From Agromyces sp. S2-1-8 (lineage in GTDB: Bacteria > Actinomycetota > Actinomycetes > Actinomycetales > Microbacteriaceae): a stretch of DNA of 64,000 bases. The notes under the pieces were generated by a model. That model was not told where the DNA came from. It worked only from the letters and a program-made list of their open reading frames with translations, and ran no database searches. Position 1 is the stretch's first letter. Each line of letters starts with the position of its first letter. Below, one piece after another: positions 7,865 through 17,200 of the stretch. The stretch is from positions 2,294,001-2,358,000 of the forward strand of contig NZ_JAJOLP010000001.1 of the NCBI RefSeq assembly GCF_021129215.1, given 5' to 3'. Made by a program: the position numbers and the translations under genes.

Positions 7865-9526
7865 TCACGTGAGCCGGCGGTCGTCGGGCTCCACGATGCG
7901 GAACCAGCGATAGCCGTACGCGTCGAGGTGGACCTCGATTCGCCCGCGCTCGTCGAGCGGGTAGGTGTCGGGCGCGAACAGGTCGCTCAGCACGGCGTCG
8001 GGCGCGACCCTGCCGAGCTCGAGCGGCACGACCGTCGGCGTCGGGGCGAAGTTGTGGACGGCGACGAAGCGGCCGACATCGGCCGTGATGCGGTGCGCGA
8101 GCACCTCGTCGAGACCCGTCGACAGCACGTCGAGCACGCCCCAGCCGATCTCGGGGGAGCTCCGGTACCTGGTCGCGAGCTGCTTGATGAAGGCGAGCAG
8201 CGAGTCGGGGTCGTGCATCTGCGCCTCGACGTTCACGTGCTCCGGCGCGTAGCCGTCGGCCGGAGGTGCCGCGGCGAGCCGTGAGGGCGTCGCCCGCGAG
8301 AATCCGCCGTTGCGCTCGTCGGTCCACTGCATGGGGGTGCGCACGGCCTGCCGACCCTTCTGCGCGCCGTTCTCGCCCATGCCGATCTCCTCGCCGTAGA
8401 ACAGCACGGGTGTTCCGGGCAACGAGAAGAGCAGGCTGTAGACGAGCCTGATCCGGCGCGGGTCCCCGTCGAGCATCGGCGGGAGGCGTCGGACGATCCC
8501 CCGACCGTAGACGCGCATCCACTCCTCGGGCGCGAACGCCTCGAAGACCTCGTCGCGCTCGGCGTCCGAGAGCTTGTCGAGGGTGAGCTCGTCGTGGTTC
8601 CGCACGAAGTTCGCCCACTGCGCCTCGGGCTCGATGCTCGGCCGCTTCGCGAGCGATGCCGCGAGCGGGCGGGCGTCCTCTCGGGCCAGCGAGAGGTAGA
8701 GGGCCTGCATGCCGAGGAAGTCGAACTGCATCGTGAGCTCGGCCGCGTCGCCGACCCGCCCGAAGTACTCGAGCTGCTCGGAGTAGGGCAGATTGACCTC
8801 GCCGAGCAGGACCGCCTCGCTCGAGCGCCGCTGCAGGAATCGCCGGAGATCGCGGAGGAACTCGTGCGGGTCGCCGACGTCGACGCCGTCTGGCGGCTCG
8901 ATGAGGAACGGCACCGCGTCGACCCGGAAGCCGGAGACGCCGAGCTCGAGCCAGAAGCCGACGGTCTTGGCGATCTCGTCGCGCACCGCGGGGTTCGCGA
9001 TGTTCAGGTCGGGCTGGTGCCGGTAGAAGCTGTGCAGGAAGTACTGGCCGGCGCGCTCGTCGAACTCCCAGATCGAGTCCTCCTCGCCCGGGAAGACCGC
9101 GTTCGGCGCCTTCGGCGGGTCGTCCTGCCAGACGTACCAGTCGCGGTACGGCGACCTCCGGCTCCGCCTGGCCGACCTGAACCAGGGATGCCTCGCCGAC
9201 GTGTGGTTCATCACGAGATCGACGATCACGCGCATGCCCCGGTCGCGGGCGGTGCGCGTGAACTCGGCGACGTCGCCGAGCGAGCCCAGCCGCGGGTCGA
9301 CGCCGAGGAAGTCGGTGATGTCGTACCCGTCGTCGCGGTCGGGGGTCGGTTGGAACGGCATGAGCCAGATGCAGGTCACGCCGAGCTCGGCGAGGTGGTC
9401 GAGTCGGTGGGCGAGCCCCTCGAAGTCGCCGAACCCGTCGTCGTTCCAGTCCATGAAGGTCTCGACGTCGAGGCAGTAGACGACCGCGGTCTTCCACCAG
9501 AGGTCGCTGCGATCCGTGATCCTCAT
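7865..9526 (-). CDS. GH13 alpha-amylase family protein (trehalose-synthase-like)
   Basis: 553 residues. The GH13 (beta/alpha)8 barrel motifs are intact: DLVMNHTS near 103-110, nucleophile Asp203 in GFRVDAV, acid/base Glu243 in LLGEVNL, and transition-state Asp312 in FVRNHDE. The DDGYDITDF segment near residue 65 resembles trehalose synthase and related glucosyl-isomerising or hydrolysing enzymes. At 553 residues it lacks a fused maltokinase. Its ATG overlaps the stop of the LLM oxidoreductase gene (ATGA), so the two are translationally coupled. Substrate (trehalose, maltose or short maltodextrins) is not resolved by sequence reading. Confidence 0.88.
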   Translation of the reverse strand: MRITDRSDLWWKTAVVYCLDVETFMDWNDDGFGDFEGLAHRLDHLAELGVTCIWLMPFQPTPDRDDGYDITDFLGVDPRLGSLGDVAEFTRTARDRGMRVIVDLVMNHTSARHPWFRSARRSRRSPYRDWYVWQDDPPKAPNAVFPGEEDSIWEFDERAGQYFLHSFYRHQPDLNIANPAVRDEIAKTVGFWLELGVSGFRVDAVPFLIEPPDGVDVGDPHEFLRDLRRFLQRRSSEAVLLGEVNLPYSEQLEYFGRVGDAAELTMQFDFLGMQALYLSLAREDARPLAASLAKRPSIEPEAQWANFVRNHDELTLDKLSDAERDEVFEAFAPEEWMRVYGRGIVRRLPPMLDGDPRRIRLVYSLLFSLPGTPVLFYGEEIGMGENGAQKGRQAVRTPMQWTDERNGGFSRATPSRLAAAPPADGYAPEHVNVEAQMHDPDSLLAFIKQLATRYRSSPEIGWGVLDVLSTGLDEVLAHRITADVGRFVAVHNFAPTPTVVPLELGRVAPDAVLSDLFAPDTYPLDERGRIEVHLDAYGYRWFRIVEPDDRRLT

Positions 9527-10491
9527 GCTGAGACCGCCTCGAGGTCGGGAACGACGCGCTCGCCGAAGGTGTCGATGAACGCCTCCTGCTCCGTGCCGAC
9601 GTGGTGCAGGTAGATCCGGTCGACGCCGAGCTCGGCGATGCGCGCCAGGTGCGCGAGGTGGCGCGCCGGGTCGGCCGAGACGAGCAGCGTGGCGGCGACC
9701 TCCTCGGGCGTCGCGTCGGCGGTGCGGGCGTCGAAGTCCTCGGGCCGATCGAGCTCCCACGAGAGGTGCGCCGGCACGAGCCCCTGCCGCCACTGGTCGT
9801 GGGCGATCGCCAGCGCCTCCCCGTCGGTGCGAGCCCAGCTCAGGTGCACCTGCACGCCGACCGGCCCGCGACCGCCCGCGCCCCGATAGGCGTCGATGAA
9901 CTCGCGGAGCGCGTCCCGCGGCTGGTCGACCGTGATCACGCCCTCGGCCCAGCCGGCGGCCGCGCGCGCCGTGTCGGCGCTCACCGCGGCGGCGAGGAGC
10001 GGCGCCGGCACCACCGGCAGGCTCCACACCCGCGCGCGATCGACGCGGATCCGCCCGTTCGCGGTCACCTCCTCGCCGGCGAGCAGGCGCCGCATGACGT
10101 CGACGGCTTCGACGAGCCGCGCGTCGCGATCGTCCTTCGCCGGCCACGGGTCGCCGGTGACGTGCTCGTTGAGCGCCTCGCCGCTGCCGAGCGCCGCCCA
10201 GAATCGACCCGGGTACATCTCGGCGAGGGTGGCGATCTTCTGGGCCGCGACGGCCGGGTGGTACCGCTGTCCTGGAGCCGTCACGACGCCGATGGAGAAG
10301 CGCGTGGCCTCGAGCGCCGCGCCGAGCCAGCTCCAGGCGTACCCGGACTGCCCCTGTCGGACGCTCCACGGCTCGAGGTGATCGCTGCACATCGCCGCCC
10401 CGAAGCCGGCCTCCTCTGCGCGCTTGACGGCGTCGAGCAACCGCCCGGGCGGCAGCTGCTCGTGCGAGGCATGGAATCCCACCGAGGTCAT
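9523..10491 (-). CDS. LLM-class flavin-dependent oxidoreductase (TIGR03885-like)
   Basis: Luciferase-like monooxygenase fold, 322 residues, starting MTSVGFHASHEQLPPG. The family features are AAMCSDHLEPWS and ALGSGEALNEHVTG. It resembles the TIGR03885 group of FMN/F420-type oxidoreductases that sit next to trehalose-synthase-like GH13 genes, as here. The start at 10491 is preferred over 10497 because GGAAGG lies 6 bases ahead of it but directly against the other ATG. The reaction is unknown. It is first in a two-gene leftward operon inserted between smc and ftsY. Confidence 0.82.
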   Translation of the reverse strand: MTSVGFHASHEQLPPGRLLDAVKRAEEAGFGAAMCSDHLEPWSVRQGQSGYAWSWLGAALEATRFSIGVVTAPGQRYHPAVAAQKIATLAEMYPGRFWAALGSGEALNEHVTGDPWPAKDDRDARLVEAVDVMRRLLAGEEVTANGRIRVDRARVWSLPVVPAPLLAAAVSADTARAAAGWAEGVITVDQPRDALREFIDAYRGAGGRGPVGVQVHLSWARTDGEALAIAHDQWRQGLVPAHLSWELDRPEDFDARTADATPEEVAATLLVSADPARHLAHLARIAELGVDRIYLHHVGTEQEAFIDTFGERVVPDLEAVSA

Positions 10492-10625
10492 CTGCATCCT
10501 TCCGATGCCCCGAGACTCCCGTGGCCCGTCCGTCGTGGCAACCCCTTGCGCGGTCCCGGCCCGCCGGGTAGCGGCTCACGCCCCCGCGCTCCGGGGCACG
10601 GCAGTCGCCGAGGCATCCGCCCCCG

Positions 10626-10631
10626 TAGGCT
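10626..10631 (+). promoter_or_regulatory. -10 box of ftsY, leaderless transcript predicted
   Basis: TAGGCT ends 6 bases before the ftsY ATG at 10638. The same TAnnnT-N6/7-ATG layout recurs at several genes in the window. Confidence 0.45.
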
Positions 10632-10637
10632 GGAGCC

Positions 10638-11513
<876 letters not shown>

Positions 11514-11538
11514 CGCAAGGACTCGGGAGGAGAGCCCC

Positions 11539-12027
11539 ATGTCGATCGAACACGACTACTTCGGACTCGTCGGCGACTACTGGTCGGAGACGTTCGAGTA
11601 CGCCGACCAGCGCGTCGAGGTCGTCCTCGACGCCGACGCCGACCTGGTGTCGACGGCGGCGCTCGACGTCGCGTCGGCGATCGTCGGCGAGCTCGAGCTC
11701 GTCGACGACGAGCTGCGGCAGGCGTTCGTCAGCCAGCTCGACACCCGCTCCTCGCCGATCGTGCGATTCCTCGACACGATGCTCGACCCCGAGCTCGAGC
11801 AGGCTGACGAGATCGAGGCGGCGATCGGCCGCGAGTCCGGCGACCGCCAGGTCGACGCGCTGCGTTCGCTCAGCCTCGTGCGCGTCGACCTGCGGCCCGA
11901 CGCCGACGAACCCGGCGACGCGTTCGCCGAGTTCGAGTACGCCCTCGCGCCCGACGACACCGACGAGCGACTCATCGCCGCGATCGACCTCGAGCGCGAG
12001 ATCGTCGACGTCCGCTTCGAGGGCTGA
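11539..12027 (+). CDS. DUF2004-like acidic protein
   Basis: 162-residue acidic cytoplasmic protein without signal peptide or membrane segment, starting MSIEHDYFGLVGDYWSETFEY. It resembles the DUF2004 family found in Microbacteriaceae near ftsY and ffh; that assignment is from memory of the family pattern. Over a quarter of residues are Asp or Glu. GGAGGAGAG precedes the ATG and the gap to ftsY is 25 bases, so the two form an operon. The function is unknown; the SRP neighbourhood is only circumstantial. Confidence 0.75.
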   Translation: MSIEHDYFGLVGDYWSETFEYADQRVEVVLDADADLVSTAALDVASAIVGELELVDDELRQAFVSQLDTRSSPIVRFLDTMLDPELEQADEIEAAIGRESGDRQVDALRSLSLVRVDLRPDADEPGDAFAEFEYALAPDDTDERLIAAIDLEREIVDVRFEG

Positions 12028-12104
12028 GCGCCCCGCTCGAGGGCCGAACGCCCGGCCGGAGGAGCCGCGTCGGCCCGCGCAGCGGGGAGGCATCCGGACT
12101 CGCT

Positions 12105-12110
12105 TAGAAT
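12105..12110 (+). promoter_or_regulatory. -10 box of ffh
   Basis: TAGAAT lies 10 bases ahead of the ATG at 12121, leaving a leader of only a few bases. A weak GAAGG lies between. Confidence 0.4.
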
Positions 12111-12120
12111 CGAAGGCACC

Positions 12121-13701
12121 ATGGCTACCTTCGGAAACCTGTCTGACCGCCTCGCCGAGACCTTCAAGAACCTCCGCACCAAGGGCAAGCTGTCCGCGTC
12201 CGACGTCGACGGCACCGTTCGCGAGATCCGTCGCGCGCTGCTCGACGCCGACGTCTCGCTCGACGTGGTCAAGCAGTTCACCGCGCACGTGCGCGAGCGC
12301 GCGCTCGGCGACGAGGTCAACAAGGCGCTCAACCCGGCCCAGCAGGTCGTGCAGATCGTCAACGAAGAGCTCGTGGCGATCCTCGGCGGCCAGCAGCGCC
12401 GCCTGCAGTTCGCGAAGACCCCGCCGACCGTGATCATGCTCGCGGGCCTCCAGGGCGCCGGAAAGACGACCCTCGCGGGAAAGCTCGCGAAGCACCTCGC
12501 GAAGGAGGGGCACACGCCGCTGCTCGTCGCGAGCGACCTGCAGCGCCCGAACGCCGTGAACCAGCTCCAGGTCGTCGGGTCGCAGGCGGGCGTGCCGGTG
12601 TACGCACCCGAGCCGGGCAACGGCGTCGGCGACCCGGTGAAGGTCGCGAGAGACGGTGTCGCCGAGGCGCGTCGCGCCCTCCACGACGTCGTCATCATCG
12701 ACACCGCCGGCCGTCTCGGCGTCGACGCCGAGATGATGAAGCAGGCGTCGAACATCCGCAAGGCGACCGATCCCGACGAGGTGCTCTTCGTCATCGACGC
12801 GATGATCGGCCAAGACGCGGTCGCGACCGCCAAGGCCTTCCAGGAGGGCGTCGACTTCACGGGCGTCGTGCTCTCGAAGCTCGACGGCGACGCGCGCGGC
12901 GGTGCCGCGCTCTCGGTCGCGTCGATCACCGGGCGCCCGATCATCTTCGCGTCGACGGGCGAGGGGCTCGACGACTTCGAGCCGTTCCACCCCGACCGCA
13001 TGGCGAGCCGCATCCTCGACCTCGGCGACATCCTCACCCTCATCGAGCAGGCCCAGCAGGCCTTCGACGAGGAGGAGGCGATGAAGGTCGCCGAGAAGCT
13101 CGCGAAGGAGCAGTTCACCCTCGAGGACTTCCTCGCGCAGATGCAGCAGCTGCGCGGCGCCGGCTCGATCAAGAAGATGCTCGGCATGCTGCCGGGCGCG
13201 GGCGGCATGAAGCAGCAGCTCGAGAACTTCGACGAGCGCGAGATCGTGCGCACCGAGGCGATCATCCAGTCGATGACCCCGGCCGAGCGGCAGAACACGA
13301 AGCTCCTGAACGGCTCGCGACGCCTGCGCATCGCGAAGGGCTCCGGCATGACCGTGACGGACGTGAACCAGCTCGTGCAGCGGTTCGAACAGGCCGCGAA
13401 GATGATGAAGACCGTCGCGCGCGGCGGTGTGCCGCAGATTCCCGGCATGGGGCCGATCCCGGGTGCCGGCGGCTACGGCGGCGGCAAGCGGCAGGCGGCC
13501 AAGAACAAGAAGAAGTCGGGCGGCTCGCGTTCGGGCAACCCCGCGAAGCGCGCCGCCGAGAACGCGGCGATCGCACAGGGCGTCACGCCCGCCGGCCAGG
13601 GCGCGCCCGCGGGTTCGGGCTTCGGGCTCGGCGGCGCGAAGCCCGACGGGCCGAGCGAGCAGGACCTCGCTGCGATGCAGAAGCTGCTCGGCGGCCGATA
13701 G
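12121..13701 (+). CDS. ffh: Signal recognition particle protein Ffh (SRP54)
   Basis: GTPase subunit of SRP that binds signal peptides and 4.5S RNA and delivers ribosomes to FtsY. 526 residues: N-domain 1-95, G-domain with P-loop GLQGAGKTT at 109-117 and DTAGRLGVD, then a Met-rich M-domain from about 300 (EDFLAQMQQL, KKMLGMLPGAGGM) for signal peptide and RNA binding. The C-terminus after about 440 is a Gly/Lys/Pro-rich low-complexity tail, longer than in E. coli but common in actinobacteria. It follows ftsY and the DUF2004 gene on the same strand. Confidence 0.98.
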   Translation: MATFGNLSDRLAETFKNLRTKGKLSASDVDGTVREIRRALLDADVSLDVVKQFTAHVRERALGDEVNKALNPAQQVVQIVNEELVAILGGQQRRLQFAKTPPTVIMLAGLQGAGKTTLAGKLAKHLAKEGHTPLLVASDLQRPNAVNQLQVVGSQAGVPVYAPEPGNGVGDPVKVARDGVAEARRALHDVVIIDTAGRLGVDAEMMKQASNIRKATDPDEVLFVIDAMIGQDAVATAKAFQEGVDFTGVVLSKLDGDARGGAALSVASITGRPIIFASTGEGLDDFEPFHPDRMASRILDLGDILTLIEQAQQAFDEEEAMKVAEKLAKEQFTLEDFLAQMQQLRGAGSIKKMLGMLPGAGGMKQQLENFDEREIVRTEAIIQSMTPAERQNTKLLNGSRRLRIAKGSGMTVTDVNQLVQRFEQAAKMMKTVARGGVPQIPGMGPIPGAGGYGGGKRQAAKNKKKSGGSRSGNPAKRAAENAAIAQGVTPAGQGAPAGSGFGLGGAKPDGPSEQDLAAMQKLLGGR

Positions 13702-13758
13702 GCGCCGCCCAGCGCCGGCTGCGCGGCCGGCAGGCGCCGACCGGCGCCCGCACGGGCG

Positions 13759-14904
13759 TCAGCGGCCGTCCATGCCCTCGCGCAGCTCCCGTGCGAGGTG
13801 GGCGACGACGGCTCGCAGGTCGCCCCCGGATGCCTCGGCGACGTGCACCTGCCGCTGCGCGCTGGCCCCCGCCGCGACCATGTGCGCGACCTCCGCGAGT
13901 TCGTTCGCGCAGCCGAGGCGCGCTGCGACGGGGGCGAGGGTCTCGACGAGTTCGACGAGATCGGCGGAGACGGGGCGCTCCGAGCCCGAGGCATCCGTGA
14001 TGACCACGGCCTCGAGCCCGTAGCGGGCGGCCCGCCACTTGTTCTCCCTGGTGTACCAGGGCTGCAGCACCTCGAGCGGCTCGCCGTGGTCGAGCCGGGT
14101 CGACATCCATTCGACGAGGCACTGCACGAGGGCGCCGATCGCGCCGAGCTCGCGGGCGGTCGAGACGCCGTCGCACACGCGCACCTCGATCGTGCCCCAG
14201 CGCGGCGACGGCCGGATGTCCCAGCGGACCTCGCTGTGGTCCTCGATGACGCCCGTGCGCTGCAGGTCGTCGACGAAGCGCTCGTACGCGGCCCAGTCGT
14301 CGAGCCGGTAGGGGAGCCCCGCGGTCGGCAGCTGCTGGAACATGAGCGCCCGGTTCGACGCGTAGCCGGTCTCGACCCCGGCCCAGTACGGGCTCGAGGC
14401 GCTGAGCGCCTGCAGGTGCGGCAGGTAGGTGAGCAGGCCGTCGAGCAGGGGTAGCGCCTTGTCGCGATCCTCGACGCCGACGTGCACGTGCACGCCCCAG
14501 ATCATCATGTTGCGACCCCACCACCGGGTGCGCTCGATGAGCTTGTGGTAGCGCGGCTTGTCGGTGAGATGCTGGTCGTACCACTGGCTGTACGGGTGCG
14601 ATCCGGCGCAGATGAGCTCGTAGTCGCCGAGCTGCTCGACGACGGTCCGCACCTCGGCGAGCTGGTGCTCGAGGTCGGCGACCGCGGCGGCCACCGTCGC
14701 GTGCACGCTCGAGACGAGCTCGACCGTGTTCGTCAGCAGCTCCGAGGTGATGAACGGGTGCTGCCCGCCGGGGCTGATCGCGTCGAGCATGGCGAGCACG
14801 CGATCGCCGACAGAGGCGAGCTCGCCCGTGCTGCGATCGACGATCGCGATCTCCCACTCGAGACCGACGGTCGAGCGCGGCGACCGGGCGAACTCGATCG
14901 ACAT
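13759..14904 (-). CDS. Carboxylate-amine ligase, glutamate-cysteine ligase family 2 (YbdK-like)
   Basis: 381 residues with the GCS2 fold: TVGLEWEIAIVDRSTGEL at the start, WGVHVHVGVEDRDKALP in the middle and TIEVRVCDGVSTARE late. The family makes gamma-glutamylcysteine weakly or ligates other amines to carboxylates; the physiological substrate is not known in mycothiol-producing actinobacteria. The start at 14904 is chosen because GAGGAGGG precedes it and it gives the family N-terminus; the frame is open upstream to 15063 without similarity. The gene converges with ffh and is divergent from gntR. Confidence 0.88.
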   Translation of the reverse strand: MSIEFARSPRSTVGLEWEIAIVDRSTGELASVGDRVLAMLDAISPGGQHPFITSELLTNTVELVSSVHATVAAAVADLEHQLAEVRTVVEQLGDYELICAGSHPYSQWYDQHLTDKPRYHKLIERTRWWGRNMMIWGVHVHVGVEDRDKALPLLDGLLTYLPHLQALSASSPYWAGVETGYASNRALMFQQLPTAGLPYRLDDWAAYERFVDDLQRTGVIEDHSEVRWDIRPSPRWGTIEVRVCDGVSTARELGAIGALVQCLVEWMSTRLDHGEPLEVLQPWYTRENKWRAARYGLEAVVITDASGSERPVSADLVELVETLAPVAARLGCANELAEVAHMVAAGASAQRQVHVAEASGGDLRAVVAHLARELREGMDGR

Positions 14905-15061
14905 GGACGGCCCTCCTCGGGCGGGTCGCCCGACCCGCCCCGTGCGGCAATCATGACACGGTCGAGACGGTCGGGGCGGGGTGCGACGCCGCGTGACGCG
15001 CCGATCGCCGAGGGCGCTCGGTTCGGTGGCACGAGGCGTCGATTGGCATACGATGTGGCAC

Positions 15062-15073
15062 ATGATGTATCAC
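15062..15073. promoter_or_regulatory. Predicted GntR operator A (upstream of gntR)
   Basis: ATGATGTATCAC matches the palindrome GTGATRTATYAC at 11 of 12 positions. It ends 14 bases before the gntR ATG, so it could mediate autorepression. It is one of four matching sites in this catabolic island. Confidence 0.6.
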
Positions 15074-15087
15074 GTGCGCGGTGCGCG

Positions 15088-15750
15088 ATGAGTCCGGAGC
15101 CGATCCGGCTGCTCGAGGTGCAGAGCCTTCGCGAGCAGGTCGAGCGCACCCTGTCGTCGCGCATCGTCGCGGGCGAGTTCGCGCCCGGCACGGTGCTCAC
15201 GGTACCGACCCTCGCGAACGAGTTCGGCGTGAGCGCCACGCCCGTGCGCGAGGCGATGCTGAATCTCGCACGGCGGGGATTCCTGAGTCCCATCCGCAAT
15301 CGCGGCTTCCGGGTGACCGAGGTCTCCGACGACGAGCTCCGCGAGCTCCGCGAGGTGCGGGTGCTGCTCGAGGCCCCGCCCATGCGCGCGATCGCCGGCA
15401 AGGTGCCCGCCGGCACGGTCGGCGAACTCCAGGCGCTCGCCGACGAGATCGTGAGCGCCGGGCGCGAAGGGCGCTTCGAGGACTACCTCGAGGCCGACAC
15501 CACGTTCCACCTGACGCTGCTCGAGCTCACGGGCAACCGGCACCTCGTGCGCCTCGTGCGCGAGCTGCGGCAGCAGACTCGTCTCGTCGGGCTCGTGGAC
15601 CTCGCCGAGACCGACGCGCTCGCGGCGTCGTCGCTCGAGCACGCCGAGCTCGTGCGGCTGCTCGTCGACGGCGACGGCGAGGCGGCCGAGCAGCTCATGC
15701 GCCGCCACATCGGGCATGTCGCGGGGCTCTGGAGCGGTCGCGACGAGTAG
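15088..15750 (+). CDS. GntR family regulator, FCD subfamily
   Basis: 220 residues. The N-terminal winged helix contains VPTLANEFGVSATPVREAMLNLARRGFL (about 30-57). The C-terminal FCD ligand domain keeps the metal-binding Asp/His pattern (DTTFH, EHAEL, RRHIGH). FCD regulators typically repress catabolic operons and are released by a substrate or intermediate. It lies directly upstream of the importer and hydroxyproline genes, with a palindrome in its own leader that recurs in front of livK, the permease and the divergent pair. I infer it controls this island. ATG at 15088 gives MSPEPIRL. Confidence 0.88.
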   Translation: MSPEPIRLLEVQSLREQVERTLSSRIVAGEFAPGTVLTVPTLANEFGVSATPVREAMLNLARRGFLSPIRNRGFRVTEVSDDELRELREVRVLLEAPPMRAIAGKVPAGTVGELQALADEIVSAGREGRFEDYLEADTTFHLTLLELTGNRHLVRLVRELRQQTRLVGLVDLAETDALAASSLEHAELVRLLVDGDGEAAEQLMRRHIGHVAGLWSGRDE

Positions 15751-15832
15751 TCGCACTGGCGACGACCGATTACCGGGCCGTGGGATGCCTCGCGGTCGGC
15801 GAGGCTGCCGGGAGGCCGTTCGGCGTCGTGGT

Positions 15833-15865
15833 TTGCGCGATGGTCGATCATGAGTAATATGTCAC
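15833..15865 (+). promoter_or_regulatory. livK promoter with GntR operator B
   Basis: GTAATATGTCAC (15854-15865) is, on the other strand, GTGACATATTAC, one base from operator C. TAATAT (15855-15860) inside it makes a good -10 box with TTGCGC (15833-15838) 16 bases upstream, so the operator covers the promoter and binding should repress the importer operon. Confidence 0.6.
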
Positions 15866-15938
15866 GTACCGCACGGCGGCGTGGCACCAGCGACGCGAGC
15901 CCGAGGTCATGCAATGACGCAGACAGAGGAGAGTCCCC

Positions 15939-17123
15939 ATGTCCCACGCTCCACGGCGCCGTACGCGCCTCCTGCAGTTCGCCGCCGCGGCGAGCCTCGT
16001 GATCGCCACCGCCGGTTGCTCCGGCGGCCTTGGTGGTGGGGGCGATGACGGCGGCTCCGACGACGGCCCGATCAAGCTCGGCATGCTGGCGCCGTTCTCG
16101 GGCAGCGAGTCGGCCTTCGGCGAGTACATGCAGAACGGCGCCCAGCTCGCCGTGGACGAGCTCAACGCCGACGGAGGCGTGCTCGGCCGCGACCTCGAGC
16201 TCGTCGTCGAAGACGACGCCTGCGACGCGACCACCGCCGTCGCCGGTGCGAACAAGCTCGTCACCGACGGCATCGCCGCCTCGGTCGGCGGCTACTGCTC
16301 GGGCGCGACGCTGCCCACGCTGCCGATCTTCGACGAGGCGGGCATCCCCATGGTCATCCCCGCGGCGAACTCGAACGAGCTCGTCGAGCAGCAGCTCCCC
16401 GGCGTCTTCCTCATCAACGGCACCGGCACCCAGCAGGCTCAGGCCGCCGTCGCCTACTCGGAGAAGATCGGCGCCTCCTCGGTCGCCGCGATCGACGACG
16501 CGACCGCATACTCCGCCGACCTCGCGGCATCCTTCGTCGAGCAGGCGACCGACGCCGGCCTCGACGTCGCGTTCGAGGCGACCATCACGCCGGGCGAGAA
16601 CGACTACTCGGCGGTCGCCACGCAGCTCGCCAACGAGCAGCCCGCCCTCGTCTACTGGACCGGCTACTACCAGGAGGGCGGCCTGATCGCCCGCCAGGCG
16701 AAGGACGCCGGCTTCGACGGCGTGTTCCTCGTCGGCGACGGCTCGGTCGACGCCAAGTTCGCCGAGATCGCGGGCGACGGCTACACCGACAACGTCGTGG
16801 GGACCTTCACCCAGACGCCCGACATGATCGAGGGTGCCGACGAGTGGATCGCCGACTACACGGAGCTCGCGGGTGCGGCCCCCGGTCCGTACTCGACGCA
16901 GTCGTACGACGCCGTCCGCGTCATCGCGCAGGCCATGGAGGACGCCGGGTCGACCGACTTCGACGAGGTCGTCGCAGGCCTCGAGGGGCTCGAGGACTTC
17001 GACACCTTCGCCGGCCCCCTGACCTTCACCGACGACCACACCCTCTCGGGCGGCGGCTTCGTGATCGTCGCGATCGACCCGGCCACCGGTGCCTTCGTGC
17101 TGAAGGACGACCTGCAGGGTTGA
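15939..17123 (+). CDS. Substrate-binding lipoprotein of Liv/HAAT-type ABC importer
   Basis: 394 residues. Arg-rich n-region, hydrophobic core and a lipobox ATAGC with lipidated Cys27, then a Gly/Asp/Ser linker. The mature part is a type I periplasmic binding fold (IKLGMLAPFSGSESAFGEYM; GGYCSGATLPTL), the Liv-type amino-acid receptor family. It is first in an operon with two permeases and two ATPases. The neighbours all handle imino acids, so hydroxyproline or proline is the likely ligand (inference). A strong GC hairpin follows the stop codon, which may raise the level of this protein over the membrane components. GAGGAGAG precedes the ATG. Confidence 0.92.
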   Translation: MSHAPRRRTRLLQFAAAASLVIATAGCSGGLGGGGDDGGSDDGPIKLGMLAPFSGSESAFGEYMQNGAQLAVDELNADGGVLGRDLELVVEDDACDATTAVAGANKLVTDGIAASVGGYCSGATLPTLPIFDEAGIPMVIPAANSNELVEQQLPGVFLINGTGTQQAQAAVAYSEKIGASSVAAIDDATAYSADLAASFVEQATDAGLDVAFEATITPGENDYSAVATQLANEQPALVYWTGYYQEGGLIARQAKDAGFDGVFLVGDGSVDAKFAEIAGDGYTDNVVGTFTQTPDMIEGADEWIADYTELAGAAPGPYSTQSYDAVRVIAQAMEDAGSTDFDEVVAGLEGLEDFDTFAGPLTFTDDHTLSGGGFVIVAIDPATGAFVLKDDLQG

Positions 17124-17128
17124 GCCGC

Positions 17129-17156
17129 CGGGGCGGGGGCGCGAGCCCCCGCCCCG
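17129..17156. terminator. GC hairpin between livK and livH (attenuator or mRNA stabiliser)
   Basis: Perfect 12-bp inverted repeat CGGGGCGGGGGC / GCCCCCGCCCCG with a four-base GCGA loop (GNRA type), 6 bases after the livK stop. There is no T-run, so it may act as partial terminator or 3' stabiliser of the binding-protein message. Confidence 0.65.
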
Positions 17157-17200
17157 CCTCGAACCCCCAGGCCCCCGGCGGAAAGGACACCGCTGTCGTG

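Noticed and set aside
15081-15090. Upstream in-frame starts for gntR
   Set aside because: GTG codons at 15074 and 15081 are out of frame with the helix-turn-helix protein; ATG at 15088 is the first fitting start after the operator.
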